Positions 43,167 to 51,409 of a stretch of DNA of 64,000 bases are shown here, in pieces (the first letter of the stretch is position 1; every line of letters starts with the position of its first letter). Position numbers and translations under genes: made by a program. The notes under the pieces were generated by a model that saw only the letters and a list, made by a program, of their open reading frames with translations, did not search any database and was not told where the DNA came from. Source of the DNA: Mesorhizobium sangaii (lineage in GTDB: Bacteria; Pseudomonadota; Alphaproteobacteria; Rhizobiales; Rhizobiaceae); contig NZ_JACHEF010000001.1 of NCBI RefSeq assembly GCF_014207355.1, positions 1,044,002 to 1,108,001 of the forward strand, in the 5' to 3' direction.

Positions 43167-46100
43167 CTATTCGGCAGCCAGCGCCAGTTGCGGCTTTTCG
43201 GCTTTTTGGCTCAGCTCCAGATCGTCCGTCTGCTCCGCCGCCTCGTGCTTCTTGGGCTCGCGGCCGAAGAACAGAGCGTAGCCCGCCGGCAGCACCAGGA
43301 TGGTCAGCACGGTGGCAACGAGAATGCCGCCCATCATGGCGTAGGCGAGCGGCCCCCAGAACACGGCGCGTGAGATCGGGATCAGCGCCAGCACCGCCGT
43401 CAGGGCGGTCAGCGTGATCGGCCGGAAACGGCGCACGGCCGAACCAATGATCGCTTCGGATCGCTCCATCCCCGCCGCTATATCCTGGTCGATCTGGTCG
43501 ACCAGGATGATCGAGTTGCGCATGATGATGCCGAGCAGCGCGATGACGCCGAGGATGGCGACGAAGCCGAACGGCGCACCGCTGATCAAAAGGGCCGCGG
43601 CAGCACCGATGATGCCGAGCGGGCCGGTCGCCAGCACCAGCATCGCCTTGCCGAAATTCTGCAGCTGGATCATCAGGAGCACGACGATGATGGCCAGCAT
43701 GATCGGCGCCTTGGCGGCGATCGAGGCCTGGCTTTCGGCCGAATCCTCGGCACCGCCCTGGATCTCGATCTTGTAGCCGGGTGCCAGCCCATCGCGCAGA
43801 CCCTGCATGTCCTTGTACAACTTGGTGACGACGTCGTTGGACTGCACGCCGTCGGGCAGCGTTGCCCGCACGCTGATGGTCGGCAAGCGGTCACGCCGCC
43901 ATTCGATGCCTTGCTCCAGCACCGGCACCACCTTGGCGACCTGCGACAGCGGCACGAAGCCGCCGAAGTCGGTCGGGATATAGACGGAGTCGACCGAGGA
44001 CAGCAGGCTGCGGCTGGCATCCGGCTCGCGGGCGACGATGGACACCGTCTCCTCGCCGTCGCGGAAGTCGTCGAGCGGCGCACCGGACATGGTCGCCTGC
44101 AGCATCTGGCGGATGCGCTGCGAGGTGACGCCGAGTGCACGGGCGCGATCCTGGTCGATGACCAGCTTCATCGCCGGCACCGGTTCGAGCCAATCGTCAT
44201 GGACGGCGCCAAGCAGCGGATCTTCGCGGAACTTGGCCTTCACCTGGTCGGCGATGCGGCGCACCTCCTGGCGGTCCGGACCCATGACACGCATCTGCAC
44301 CGGCCAGCCGGTCGGCGGGCCGAGGAACAGGCGGTCGACCTTGGCGCGGACCGACGGGAAGTCCTCGGCCAGGACGGTGCGCAGCTTGACGATCAGCCTT
44401 TCGCGGGCCGGCTCGTCATTGGCCATCACCAGAAGCTGGGCGAAGTTCGGATTGCTCAGCTGCTGGTCGAGCGGCAGGAAGAAGCGCGGCGCGCCTTCGC
44501 CGATATAGGTGGCGATGAAACGCTTGTCCTTGTCGTCCATCATCTTGGCTTCAAGCGCCTTGGTCTGCACCTCGACTTCCTTGATGCTGGTGCCCTCCGG
44601 CAGCCAGAGGTCGACGAGGATTTCCGGCCGCGACGATTGCGGGAAGAAGTTCTGCGGGATGAACTGGAACGCCCACAGGCTGGTGCCGAAGGTCACCAGG
44701 GTCATGACAAGCACGATGATGCGGTGGCGCACGGCCCAGCCGACGGTCGAGCGCAGCCGGCGGTAGAAGCGGGTGTCGAAGACATCGTGATGGCTGCCGG
44801 CATGCTTGCGCTGCTTGAGGATCATGTAGCCGAGCCACGGCGTGAAATAGACCGCGACGAACCACGAGACGATCAACGCGATGCCGACGACATAGAACAG
44901 CGTGCGCACATATTCGCCAGCCGTCGAGGCGGCGAAGCCGACCGGGATGAAGCCGGCGGTGGTGATCAGCGTGCCGGTCAGCATCGGGAAGGCGGTCGAG
45001 GAATAGGCGAAGCTCGCCGCCTCGATCTTGACCAGCCCCTCTTCCAGCTTGCGCTCCATCATCTCGACGACGATCATGGCGTCGTCGACGAGCAGGCCGA
45101 GCGCAATGATCAGCGCGCCGAGCGAGATGCGCTGCAGGTCGATGCCGAGCTCGTACATGATGGCGAAAGTGGCGGCCAGGACCAGCGGAATGGCGATGGC
45201 GATGACCAGGCCGGAACGCCAGCCGATCGACAGGAACGAGACGACGAGGACAATCAGCAGCGCTTCGCCGAGCGCGTGCATGAATTCGGCGACCGCATCC
45301 GTGACGACGCCCGGCTGGTCGGAGATCTGGTCGACCGAAACGCCATAGGGCAGCGCCTCTTCAAAGCGCTTGTAGGTCGCCTCGACCTCCTTGCCGACAT
45401 CGGTGACCTTGAAGCCCTTGGCCATGACGACGCCAAGCTGCACGCTGTCATGACCGTTGAAGCGGTATTTGCGCTGATAGGGATCTTCCAGCCCCGACGT
45501 CACCGTGGCGATGTCGCCGAGCCGGGTGACCTGGCCGCCGGCGCTCAGGCGCAGGTTGCGGATATCCTCCACCTTGCTGACGTCGCCCTCGACGGAAATG
45601 CGCACCGAGTTGGTGCCGGTGTCGACGGAGCCTGCCGGGTCGACATTGTTCTGTCCTTTGATCGCGTTCTGGAGATCGGTCAGCGTCAGGCCGCGTTCGG
45701 CGAGCGCCTTGGAGGAGATGTCGATGTAGAGCTTTTCCGGCTGGTCGCCGATGATGACGGCCTTCTCGACGCCAGGCGCGCTCAAAAGCATGTCGCGCGC
45801 TTGGATGGCGAACTTCTTCAACTCGGGATAGCTGAAGCCATCGCCGCTGATCGAATGCAGCGTGATGAAGGTGTCTCCGAATTCATCGTTGAAATAGGGA
45901 CCGAGCAGGCCTTTCGGCAGGTCGCCTGATATATCGCCGACCTTCTTGCGGACCTGATAGAAGGCGTCCGCCACCTCGGCGGCGTTGGTGTCGCCCTTGA
46001 TCTGGACGGTGATGATGGCGCTGCCGGCGCGGGTGAACGAGCGCACGAAATCGAGATGCGGCGTTTCCTGCAGCTTGCGTTCGATTTTGTTGACGACCTG

Positions 46101-46313
46101 GTCTTCCATCTCCTGGATCGAGGAGCCCGGCCAGATCGCCTGGACGACCATCACCCGGAAGGTGAAATCGGGATCTTCCTTCTGGCCCATGCGCATCAGG
46201 CCGAGCGCACCGGCAATGATGATCAGGCCGAACAGGAACCGGGCAATGGAGGGATGGCCGATTGCCCAGCGCGACAGGTTGAAGGGCCGCTTCTCGTCCG
46301 TGGAATTGGTCAT
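43167..46313 (-). CDS. RND-family efflux pump, inner-membrane subunit
   Basis: A 1048-residue proton-driven resistance-nodulation-division transporter (AcrB/MexB superfamily). Its shape is typical: a helix near the start (SIARFLFGLIIIAGALGLMRMG), a large periplasmic domain, the helices 4-6 segment with the proton-relay motif GLLVDDAMIVVEMMER, then a second periplasmic domain and helix bundle ending in charged residues. The N-terminus and MGQKEDPDF resemble the subgroup of heavy pumps lacking an outer-membrane gene nearby. It works with the adaptor encoded 206 bases upstream. Substrate unknown. Confidence 0.9.
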   Translation of the reverse strand: MTNSTDEKRPFNLSRWAIGHPSIARFLFGLIIIAGALGLMRMGQKEDPDFTFRVMVVQAIWPGSSIQEMEDQVVNKIERKLQETPHLDFVRSFTRAGSAIITVQIKGDTNAAEVADAFYQVRKKVGDISGDLPKGLLGPYFNDEFGDTFITLHSISGDGFSYPELKKFAIQARDMLLSAPGVEKAVIIGDQPEKLYIDISSKALAERGLTLTDLQNAIKGQNNVDPAGSVDTGTNSVRISVEGDVSKVEDIRNLRLSAGGQVTRLGDIATVTSGLEDPYQRKYRFNGHDSVQLGVVMAKGFKVTDVGKEVEATYKRFEEALPYGVSVDQISDQPGVVTDAVAEFMHALGEALLIVLVVSFLSIGWRSGLVIAIAIPLVLAATFAIMYELGIDLQRISLGALIIALGLLVDDAMIVVEMMERKLEEGLVKIEAASFAYSSTAFPMLTGTLITTAGFIPVGFAASTAGEYVRTLFYVVGIALIVSWFVAVYFTPWLGYMILKQRKHAGSHHDVFDTRFYRRLRSTVGWAVRHRIIVLVMTLVTFGTSLWAFQFIPQNFFPQSSRPEILVDLWLPEGTSIKEVEVQTKALEAKMMDDKDKRFIATYIGEGAPRFFLPLDQQLSNPNFAQLLVMANDEPARERLIVKLRTVLAEDFPSVRAKVDRLFLGPPTGWPVQMRVMGPDRQEVRRIADQVKAKFREDPLLGAVHDDWLEPVPAMKLVIDQDRARALGVTSQRIRQMLQATMSGAPLDDFRDGEETVSIVAREPDASRSLLSSVDSVYIPTDFGGFVPLSQVAKVVPVLEQGIEWRRDRLPTISVRATLPDGVQSNDVVTKLYKDMQGLRDGLAPGYKIEIQGGAEDSAESQASIAAKAPIMLAIIVVLLMIQLQNFGKAMLVLATGPLGIIGAAAALLISGAPFGFVAILGVIALLGIIMRNSIILVDQIDQDIAAGMERSEAIIGSAVRRFRPITLTALTAVLALIPISRAVFWGPLAYAMMGGILVATVLTILVLPAGYALFFGREPKKHEAAEQTDDLELSQKAEKPQLALAAE

Positions 46314-46519
46314 CGATGCAGGTCCATCTGTTTAGCGCAACAAGATCGAAGTTTCGGTGGTGGCTTCCGGGCGGCAAGGCTCTCCGAGCGGAGAAACACT
46401 CATCGCGGTTGGGGACGCGAAAATTGATGCGCGGGGGGTCACATCAATCGAGCGCCTCGGTTCGAGCGTTTGCCGCCCGGAAACCAGCGGCTGCGGAAAC
46501 GCGTAGCCGGTGTTTGTCG

Positions 46520-47659
46520 TCAGCGCACCTGCCTGGTGTCGCTGTCTCCCGCAGATGCGGACTGCACGGTATCGCCGGTGAGTTTCACTTTCAGGTTCTC
46601 GGTCATGAACTGCGTGCCGGCAGCGACCACGACGTCGCCGGGCTTCAATCCGTCGGCGACCCGCACGCCATCGGCGGCGAACTTGGCGACCGTGACCGGG
46701 CGGGCATGGACGGTGTCGGCGCCACGATCGACGGTCCAGACGATCGACCGGCTGTCTTGCTCGGCCAGCGCGCTCAGCGGGATGGAAACGAGCTGCCGCT
46801 CATTGGCCGCCGATGCTTCGACGCTGGCGGTCATGCCGAGCAGCACGCGCGGATCGTTGGGCAGGCTGACACGGACGGCAAAGGTGCGCGACTGCGGATC
46901 GGCGCTGCCGGCGACTTCGCGGACCTTGCCGTCGAGCGCGAGCGCGTCGTCGGACCAGAAGCCCGCCTTGACGATCTTGCCCGGCTTGAACTCGGCGATT
47001 TCCATTTCCGGAACCGCGATCAGCACTTCCTTTTCGCCATCGACCGCGACGGTGACAACCGGCGTGCCGGAGCCGACCACCTGGCCGACATCGGCGCTGA
47101 CAGCGGTGACGATGCCGTCCCTGTCGGCCTTGAGGTCGGTATAGCCGGCCTGGTTTTTGGCCTGTTCAAGCGATGAGCGAGCGGAATCGCGGGTGGCGAC
47201 CGCCTGGTCATAGGTAAGCGTCGCCTGTTCGAGCTGCGATTTCGGTGCAAAATTCTTGGCAAAAAGCTGCTCGGCGCGCTTGCGGGCAAGCTCGACAGTC
47301 TCGACCTGCCGCTCGGCGGCGTCGAGCGCTGCCTGAGCGCTTTTGACCGACAGGTCGTAGTCGATAGGATCTATGCGGGCGAGCACGTCTCCCGAGGCCA
47401 CATGCTGACCGATGTCGACAAGGCGCTCCGTGATCTTGCCGTTGACCCGGAACGCCAGGGCGCTTTCGGTACGGGCCCGCACGGAACCAGAATAGGAGAG
47501 CGTGCGGGTGTCATGCGCCTGGGCGATCTCGACGACCTTGACCGGGCGGATGATGTCCTTGACCTCGGCTTTCTCCTGCGAGCAGCCGGCAAGCCCGAGC
47601 GCCGCGACGATCAGGCCGGCGACCGGAAGCTTGCGAAGGATGGAACGGGACAAAGACAT
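46520..47659 (-). CDS. RND efflux pump periplasmic adaptor, lipoprotein
   Basis: A 379-residue membrane-fusion protein. The signal peptide ends in LGLAGC, a lipobox, so Cys26 is probably lipidated. A biotinyl-lipoyl-like domain (GQHVASGDVLARIDPIDYDLSVKSAQ) frames a coiled-coil hairpin (about residues 95-150), and a beta-barrel domain follows (ADGVRVADGLKPGDVVVAAG). It bridges the RND pump to an outer-membrane factor, which is not in this window. The 206-base gap to the pump gene holds no clear gene. Confidence 0.9.
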   Translation of the reverse strand: MSLSRSILRKLPVAGLIVAALGLAGCSQEKAEVKDIIRPVKVVEIAQAHDTRTLSYSGSVRARTESALAFRVNGKITERLVDIGQHVASGDVLARIDPIDYDLSVKSAQAALDAAERQVETVELARKRAEQLFAKNFAPKSQLEQATLTYDQAVATRDSARSSLEQAKNQAGYTDLKADRDGIVTAVSADVGQVVGSGTPVVTVAVDGEKEVLIAVPEMEIAEFKPGKIVKAGFWSDDALALDGKVREVAGSADPQSRTFAVRVSLPNDPRVLLGMTASVEASAANERQLVSIPLSALAEQDSRSIVWTVDRGADTVHARPVTVAKFAADGVRVADGLKPGDVVVAAGTQFMTENLKVKLTGDTVQSASAGDSDTRQVR

Positions 47660-47711
47660 CTTGCTACTCCGACTGGAGATGAATGGTCGACACCGGCACC
47701 AGCGTGCGGCG

Positions 47712-48332
47712 CTATTTCAGGGCCTTGATTGCATAATCGATGAGGTCGTCGGGCATCGCCCGATTGGTCTTGGCAAGACACTGCGCGACCATCTGCGGAT
47801 GGCACAGGATGACTGTGGCGGCGCCGAAGCAGCGCGACGCGATCACCGGATCCTGCTCCCTGAACTCACCGGCCTCGATGCCATCGCGGATGACTTCCGC
47901 GAACAGATCGTGGATGCTGTCGACGTGCTTGTCGATGACGCCCCAATCCCGTTCGAGCGCAACGATCACCATTTCATGGACCTTCTGCTCGTCGAGCATG
48001 ACTTCCATCGTCATCTTGTACTGCGCATGCACGTAGCGCCGAAGCCGCTCTTCGGCGCTGATCGGCAGGTGGCAAATCTCATAGGCCATCTTGTAGCTGG
48101 CACCGAGCATCCGGCCACAGACGGCCTGGTGGATTTCGACCTTGGTGGCGAAGAAACGGTAGATGTTGGCCGGCGACATGCCGAGTTCACGGGCGATGTC
48201 GGCGACATTGGTCTTGCCGTAGCCGTAGTGCCGGAACAGGCGCTCGGCGCAGTCGAGAATGCGCGTCACATTTTCCTGTCGGGCGACCTCCTGTCGGGCC
48301 GCGTCAGCGACTATGTTGGCGACTTCGGACAT
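47712..48332 (-). CDS. TetR-family regulator of the efflux genes
   Basis: A 206-residue TetR-type repressor. The N-terminal helix-turn-helix reads RILDCAERLFRHYGYGKTNV followed by ADIARELGMSPANIYRFF, and an all-helical ligand domain fills the rest. It lies upstream of the adaptor and pump genes in the same direction, 52 bases away. It presumably represses them and its own gene and is released by a pump substrate. A short AT-rich stretch at 48333-48420 upstream, with TTTACGACTGACG and CGTCAATCGTAAA as inverted halves, is a likely operator. Confidence 0.9.
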   Translation of the reverse strand: MSEVANIVADAARQEVARQENVTRILDCAERLFRHYGYGKTNVADIARELGMSPANIYRFFATKVEIHQAVCGRMLGASYKMAYEICHLPISAEERLRRYVHAQYKMTMEVMLDEQKVHEMVIVALERDWGVIDKHVDSIHDLFAEVIRDGIEAGEFREQDPVIASRCFGAATVILCHPQMVAQCLAKTNRAMPDDLIDYAIKALK

Positions 48333-48343
48333 GGCTCTCTTTG

Positions 48344-48381
48344 TTTACGACTGACGAATTTCAATTTTCGTCAATCGTAAA
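48344..48381. promoter_or_regulatory. Possible TetR operator upstream of the efflux regulator
   Basis: TTTACGACTGACGAA and TTTCGTCAATCGTAAA are imperfect inverted copies around a short centre, about 12 bases before the regulator start codon. This is the usual layout of a TetR autoregulatory site. Confidence 0.5.
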
Positions 48382-48520
48382 TCGAAATGGCCGACCTGTC
48401 AACGCGAAATCGATGTACGCGTACGATTGGTGACAGCTGGTGACATCCCAACAGACGTGACCAGGCGGCCCGAGGATGCGGGCCGCTGAAAATATTTTCG
48501 CGAGAGGGCTGCGCGAGACT

Positions 48521-50161
48521 TCAGGCGACCTTGGCCATTTCCCGCAGCCGGAACTTCTGGATCTTGCCGGTCGAGGTCTTCGGGATTTCGGCGAAGATAA
48601 CCGCCTTCGGCACCTTGAAGCGGGCAAGCAGTGCGCGGCAGTGCTCGATGATCTCGGCCTCGGTCGCCGACTTGCCGGGCTTCAACTCGACATAGGCGAC
48701 CGGCACCTCGCCCCATTTGTCATCGGCCCTGGCGACGACGCCGCAAGAGGCAACCGAGGGGTGCTTGTAGAGCGCATCCTCGACCTCGATCGAGGAGATG
48801 TTCTCGCCGCCGGAGATGATGATGTCCTTGGAGCGGTCCTTGAGCTGGATATAGCCGTCGGCGTGCATGACGCCGAGATCGCCGGAGTGGAACCAGCCGC
48901 CGGCAAAGGCTTCGTCGCTCGCCTTGCGGTTCTTCAGATAGCCCTTCATGACGATGTTGCCGCGGAACATGACCTCGCCGATGGTTTCGCCATCCGCCGG
49001 CGTCGTCCGCATTGTCTCGGGATCCATGACGGTCAGGCCTTCGAGCGCTGCATAGCGCACGCCCTGCCGCGCCTTCTTGACACTGCGCTCGCCCTTTTCG
49101 AGATCGTCCCAGGCGCTGTGCCATTCGTTGACGACCGCCGGGCCATAGGTCTCGGTCAATCCGTAGAGATGGGTGACGGCAAAGCCGGCATCGGCCATGC
49201 CCGACAACACGGCCTCCGGTGGCGGAGCAGCCGCGGTGTTGAAGGTGACGGTCTGCGCGAATTCGCGCTTGTCCTCGTCCTTCGCATTGATCAGCACCGA
49301 CATGACGACCGGTGCACCGCACAGATGGGTGACGCCGTGGTCGGCGATCGCATCGTAGATCGGCTTCGGCCGCACCCAGCGCAGGCAGACATGGGTGCCG
49401 GCCTGGACGGCGAGCGTCCACGGGAAGCACCAGCCATTGCAGTGGAACATCGGCAGCGTCCATAGATAGACGGCGTGCTTGGCCATGCCGGCATGGATGG
49501 TGTTGGTGTAGGCCATGAGGGCAGCACCCCGATGGTGGTAGACGACGCCCTTCGGATTGCCCGTGGTACCGGAGGTGTAGTTGAGCGAGATCGCGTCCCA
49601 CTCATCGTCGGGCATCGACCAGGCGAAGTCCTCGTCGCCGCTTGCGATGAAGTCCTCATAGTCTGATGTGCCTATGCGTTCGCCCTTCGGATAGGGCGCG
49701 TCGGCGGCGTAGTCGGGATCATCGTAGTCGATGACCAGCGGCTTGACCTTGGCCAGTTGCAGGGCCTGCTTGACGACGCCGGAGAACTCGCGATCGACGA
49801 TCAGTATCTTGCTCTCGGCATGGTCGAGCTGGAAGGCGATGACTGCGGCATCGAGGCGGGTGTTGAGCGAGTGCAGCACCGCCTTGGTCATCGGCACGCC
49901 GAAATGCGCTTCCAGCATCGGCGGTGTGTTGGACAGCATGACGGTGACGGTGTCGCCCTTGCCGATGCCGCGCTTCTGAAGGGCCGAGGCAAGCTTCAGC
50001 GACCGGCGCCAGAAAGCGCGATAGTCGATGCGCTGGCGGCCATGGATGATGGCGACATGGTCGGGATAGGTCTTTGCCGCGCGCTCCAGATAGGTGAGCG
50101 GCGTCAGTGGCTGGTGGTTGGCCGCGTTCTTGTCGAGATCCTGTTCGTAGGGATTGCCCAT
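48521..50161 (-). CDS. Acyl-CoA ligase (AMP-binding), medium-chain/DmdB-like
   Basis: A 546-residue adenylate-forming ligase. Motifs: SLNYTSGTTGNPKGVVYHH (P-loop type A3), VTHLYGLTETYGP (A5), FHSGDLGVMHADGYIQLKDR (A7/A8) and a C-terminal PKTSTGKIQKF (A10 lysine). It joins a carboxylic acid to CoA through an acyl-AMP. The group includes AlkK-type medium-chain ligases and methylmercaptopropionyl-CoA ligase; the two cannot be told apart here by eye. GGGGAGG lies before ATG 50161. It is divergent from the SorC-type regulator, so it may belong with the methylthioribose genes, though no CoA-dependent step is known there. Confidence 0.87.
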   Translation of the reverse strand: MGNPYEQDLDKNAANHQPLTPLTYLERAAKTYPDHVAIIHGRQRIDYRAFWRRSLKLASALQKRGIGKGDTVTVMLSNTPPMLEAHFGVPMTKAVLHSLNTRLDAAVIAFQLDHAESKILIVDREFSGVVKQALQLAKVKPLVIDYDDPDYAADAPYPKGERIGTSDYEDFIASGDEDFAWSMPDDEWDAISLNYTSGTTGNPKGVVYHHRGAALMAYTNTIHAGMAKHAVYLWTLPMFHCNGWCFPWTLAVQAGTHVCLRWVRPKPIYDAIADHGVTHLCGAPVVMSVLINAKDEDKREFAQTVTFNTAAAPPPEAVLSGMADAGFAVTHLYGLTETYGPAVVNEWHSAWDDLEKGERSVKKARQGVRYAALEGLTVMDPETMRTTPADGETIGEVMFRGNIVMKGYLKNRKASDEAFAGGWFHSGDLGVMHADGYIQLKDRSKDIIISGGENISSIEVEDALYKHPSVASCGVVARADDKWGEVPVAYVELKPGKSATEAEIIEHCRALLARFKVPKAVIFAEIPKTSTGKIQKFRLREMAKVA

Positions 50162-50352
50162 CCCATCCTCCCCGAGTTTCTTCTTTGAGATGTTCTAATC
50201 ACAGGCTCGGGCCGCGTCACCACCAACGATGCCGCGATAGAGCGCATTTGGCATAATGATGATCTAGATTCAGCTGATGAAAAGGCATCGTATGCCTTGG
50301 CCTGGTTTGACTTTTGTCGAAGGCCGTGAATAATGTCAGCCGAGGAGACGGC
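50162..50352. promoter_or_regulatory. Divergent control region of the acyl-CoA ligase and SorC-type regulator
   Basis: AAGGCAT-CGT-ATGCCTT (50282-50298) is a perfect 7-bp inverted repeat about 55 bases before the regulator start and may be its operator. GAGGAGACGG provides the regulator's ribosome binding site. Confidence 0.5.
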
Positions 50353-51318
50353 ATGGCGATCCGACCGGCAGAACAGCTCATCCACAAGGCCGCCTGGCTC
50401 TACTACGCCCATGGCCTGCGGCAGGACCAGGTGGCGAGCCAGCTCAACATTTCCCGTGCCTCGGTCGCCATGTATCTGCGCAAGGCGCGCGAGACCGGCA
50501 TCGTCAACATCTCGACCTCGACCCAGCTTTTCACCGACGATGTGCTGGCGCGCAAGCTCGAGGATGCGCTGAGCCTCGACGCCGTCTGGATCGCGCCGGA
50601 AAACGACCATATCGCCGATCCGTCGACGGAAATCGCCGTGCTGGCGGCGAGCGTCTTTCTCGAGCTGGTCAAGAAGGGCGACCGCATTGGCGTCGCCTGG
50701 GGCCGCACCGTCTATATGATCGCCGACATCATGTCCTATGCCGACCTGCAGGACGTCACCGTGGTGCAGCTCTGCGGCAATCTCGGCGCGCCCTATTCCT
50801 ACCGGCCCGACCAATGCACGATGGAAATCGCGCGCCGGCTCAACGCCAAGGGCCTCAACTTCTACGCGCCGCTGGTGCTGTCGACGGAAGATCTGGCGCG
50901 CGCGCTGCGTGCCGAACCGGTGATCCGGGAGCAGTTGTCGGGCGTAGGTGAATGCGATCTGGCGCTGTACTCGGTCGGCGCGGTCGACGCCGACAGCCAT
51001 CTGGTCAAATGCGGCGCGCTGACATCAGGCGAAATGGCGGAGCTGCGCAGCCGAGGTGCTGCCGGCGTCATAGCCGGGCAGATCATCGACGCCGACGGCA
51101 AGGTGCTCGACTGCAGCTACAACCGCCGGGTGATCTCGGCCGAGCTTGCCTCGTTGCGCGCCATCGCCAGGCGGCTGATGGTCGTGCAGGAGGACAGTAA
51201 GTTCGAACCGCTGCTCGCGGCGATCGCCGGCGGACTTTGCACGCATCTGGTGGTCGGCGCACGCATGGCGCAGCGGCTGCTGGATCACGCTGGAGCGGCG
51301 ACAGAAAAGGCCTCCTAG
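50353..51318 (+). CDS. SorC/DeoR-type sugar-binding transcriptional regulator
   Basis: A 321-residue regulator. The N-terminal helix-turn-helix reads KAAWLYYAHGLRQDQVASQLNISRASVAMYL (residues 11-41). The C-terminal sugar-phosphate sensor domain is of the SorC type (RIGVAWGRTVYMIA, VVQLCGNLG, GVIAGQIIDADGKVL). ATG 50353 is preferred over an upstream ATG because of GAGGAG. It precedes the aldolase/dehydrogenase gene by 91 bases in the same direction and probably responds to a phosphorylated sugar of the pathway, such as methylthioribose-1-phosphate or its ketose. The ligand is inferred. Confidence 0.9.
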   Translation: MAIRPAEQLIHKAAWLYYAHGLRQDQVASQLNISRASVAMYLRKARETGIVNISTSTQLFTDDVLARKLEDALSLDAVWIAPENDHIADPSTEIAVLAASVFLELVKKGDRIGVAWGRTVYMIADIMSYADLQDVTVVQLCGNLGAPYSYRPDQCTMEIARRLNAKGLNFYAPLVLSTEDLARALRAEPVIREQLSGVGECDLALYSVGAVDADSHLVKCGALTSGEMAELRSRGAAGVIAGQIIDADGKVLDCSYNRRVISAELASLRAIARRLMVVQEDSKFEPLLAAIAGGLCTHLVVGARMAQRLLDHAGAATEKAS

Positions 51319-51409
51319 GAAACACAAACTTCCGTTGCCGGCGCATTGTCATCAAGGCGTCGCGGCATTCCTGTTTCACCATCAAAGACAACAACCGGAC
51401 GAAGCGAAC

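Noticed and set aside
43911..45929. A 672-codon plus-strand open frame inside the RND pump gene
   Set aside because: It is antisense to clear RND motifs, and the translated product has the low-complexity acidic and His-rich look of a shadow frame.
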